Source: Faucicola sp902506225
GTDB lineage: Bacteria > Pseudomonadota > Gammaproteobacteria > Pseudomonadales > Moraxellaceae
Reading direction: 5' to 3'
Length of the DNA: 64,000 nucleotides
Assembly: GCA_902506225.1 (NCBI GenBank)
Contig: LR733345.1
Location: 1,240,001-1,304,000, forward strand
Shown: piece after piece, positions 63,689-64,000 of the stretch
How the letters are laid out: every line of letters begins with the position of its first letter
Position numbering within the stretch: position 1 is the first letter of the stretch
Notes under the pieces: model-generated
Databases searched by the model: none
What the model saw: the letters and a program-made list of their open reading frames with translations, nothing else
Told to the model about the DNA's origin: nothing
Made by a program: the position numbers and the translations under genes

Positions 63689-64000
63689 ATGACAACATCG
63701 AGTGCAACCACCCCGCTTAAACAAATTATTTGTATCAAATGGGGTACCAAATATGGCGCAGATTACGTTAATAAACTCTACGGGATGGTAAGCCGTAATA
63801 TCACCCCGCCGTTTCGCTTTGTTTGCTTTACCGACAATACCGATGGCATTCGTCCTGAAGTAGAATGTCAGGATTTGCCGCCTAGCGATATTGTGATGCC
63901 TACCAATACCCTTGGTAAATGGCCTAAGTCACGGCTTTGGAATGCACAGCTTGGCAATGTCACAGGAACGGTATTATTTTTAGATCTTGATGTAGTCGTA
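63689..64000 (+). CDS. Glycosyltransferase-like protein, 5' part
   Basis: The first 104 codons of a gene that runs off the window. It contains IICIKWGTKYGADYVNKLY, RFVCFTDNTDGI and a terminal GTVLFLDLDVVV, where DLD is a DxD-like motif of GT-A glycosyltransferases. The pattern matches the glycosyltransferase-related proteins found near cell-surface genes in Gammaproteobacteria. Family assignment from a partial sequence is tentative. Confidence 0.6.
   Translation, partial: MTTSSATTPLKQIICIKWGTKYGADYVNKLYGMVSRNITPPFRFVCFTDNTDGIRPEVECQDLPPSDIVMPTNTLGKWPKSRLWNAQLGNVTGTVLFLDLDVVV

Overview
The window looks like a Moraxellaceae chromosome (Moraxella/Faucicola osloensis or a close relative). The supporting signs are moderate AT richness, a split trpG-trpD-trpC operon without trpE, a PhaB-type acetoacetyl-CoA reductase, Acinetobacter/Moraxella-like housekeeping genes, and a tmRNA encoding the tag ANDETYALAA. 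Species level is inference.

Left core (1-23741): the end of an O6-methylguanine methyltransferase, a Lon-family protease, glycerol kinase, an EEP-family hydrolase with a TetR regulator, an entericidin-like lipoprotein, trmL, a tusD-tusC-tusE sulfur-relay operon, a GT4 glycosyltransferase with a PAP2 phosphatase, truC, an APC permease, an Smr protein, trpGDC, glnA behind an apparent NtrC/sigma-54 promoter, a DUF4124 protein, a phosphopantetheinyl transferase, a cold-shock protein, an RhlB-like helicase and a small RlpA-like protein.

Genomic island (about 23742-51882, 28.1 kb): a tyrosine integrase (50297-51523) has placed an island in the 3' end of ssrA (tmRNA). The 14-bp tmRNA end TGGTGGAGATGGCG is repeated at both borders, both ends carry copies of a TTGTATATCT arm-type motif, and the native ssrA terminator is stranded at the far border while the island supplies a replacement. 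The element backbone is integrase, an AlpA/excisionase-like protein and a DUF3987 protein. The cargo is a BREX type I-like phage-defence operon (coiled-coil ORF, brxA, brxB, brxC, pglX, pglZ). It has no recognisable brxL, and an ATPase plus a TOPRIM/DUF4276-like protein are nested between pglX and pglZ. The right half of the island is a scrapyard: an IS982 inverted pair joined at an ambiguous base, a MITE-like IS982 derivative, a yeiH/LysR pair, a truncated FemAB-like gene, a secreted-repeat lipoprotein, tails of IstB, IS256-like, IS3, UmuC and DJ-1 genes, and a complete IS3-family element.

Right core (51869-64000): ssrA, a hypothetical protein with PD-(D/E)xK-like features, a YebC-family regulator, an AarF/UbiB kinase, ilvA, rpiA, phaB, glnE (the adenylyltransferase acting on the glnA product encoded in the same window), ilvE and the start of a glycosyltransferase-like gene. 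No tRNA, rRNA or CRISPR array was seen.
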